From contig CAUYTY010000250.1 of assembly GCA_963575655.1 (NCBI GenBank), positions 1-64,000 of the forward strand: 64,000 bases of DNA, given 5' to 3'. The position numbers and the translations under genes are program-made. The notes beneath the pieces were generated by a model. The model saw nothing but the letters and a program-made list of their open reading frames with translations. It did no database searches and had not been told where the DNA came from. Of the stretch, positions 63,919-64,000 are shown one piece after another. Within the stretch, counting starts at the first letter, position 1; each line of letters starts with the position of its first letter. Source of the DNA: Gammaproteobacteria bacterium (GTDB lineage Bacteria; Pseudomonadota; Gammaproteobacteria; CAIRSR01).

Positions 63919-64000
63919 ATGCGTATCTCTTCGATCTTGGGTCTATGGTTTTTGATGATACTTAGCATGATTGCTTGGGGGGATACGTTACGGTTGTCTC
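63919..64000 (+). CDS. start of an exported protein, cut by the window edge
   Basis: ATG at 63919 with GGAAG six bases upstream (another ATG directly before it). The visible residues MRISSILGLWFLMILSMIAW and GDTLRLS look like a signal peptide and the first mature residues. Nothing more can be said of its function. Confidence 0.6.
   Translation, partial: MRISSILGLWFLMILSMIAWGDTLRLS

Overview
The window looks like a chromosomal segment of a gammaproteobacterium. The evidence is gene order familiar from E. coli: rlmE-ftsH-folP, and mltD-(yafS-like)-rnhA-dnaQ, with cnoX beside mltD. The sequence is mid-GC and rich in small palindromic repeats, with many sensor proteins. I cannot name a genus. 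A V-type ATPase operon fragment and an ethylene-receptor-like kinase are uncommon for ordinary gammaproteobacteria.

Layout. 1-18.4 kb (all minus strand): V-type ATPase subunits (stalk, C, I), then a STAS protein, CheA, CheW and three large poly-HAMP chemoreceptors, with a secreted repeat protein between two of them. One receptor carries a 1-base frameshift. 18.5-23 kb: a nuclease-like orphan, then folP, ftsH and rlmE. 23.2-26.5 kb: a hybrid histidine kinase. 26.5-27.6 kb: a decayed IS481-family element inserted inside a palindromic repeat. 27.7-41 kb: the most unusual region. A fused multi-RAMP protein, a zinc-ribbon protein and a Cas6-like protein come first, with no cas10, cas1 or CRISPR array. 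They are followed by an alpha-solenoid protein, an FGE-fold protein and a GrpE-like protein. A convergent Hsp70 operon faces them (second GrpE-like protein, Hsp70, membrane TPR protein, secreted protein).

41-48.3 kb holds housekeeping genes: cnoX, mltD, a yafS-like methyltransferase, rnhA, dnaQ, corA and a PseB-type dehydratase. 48.5-54.2 kb holds an FKBP isomerase, a CusF-like protein, a CusC/CusB-type efflux pair with no adjacent CusA, and a WecA-type transferase. 54.2-55.6 kb is a repeat-filled gap. 55.6-61 kb is a signalling operon: a large PAS/GAF kinase, an ETR1-like membrane kinase split by a 13-G tract, and a CheY/Rcp1-like regulator. 61.3-64 kb holds a sialidase-like protein with a second frame-breaking G tract, a second FGE-fold protein, and the start of a secreted protein cut by the window edge.

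Systems. Three threads stand out: (a) the orphan RAMP/Cas6 cassette beside an Hsp70-GrpE module; (b) poly-G tracts that put a sensor kinase and a sialidase out of frame, suggesting phase variation or homopolymer sequencing error; (c) a chemosensory operon following V-ATPase genes, whose receptors differ in the number of 273-bp HAMP repeat units (5, 2 and 5). Several families of short terminal-inverted-repeat elements fill many intergenic gaps.
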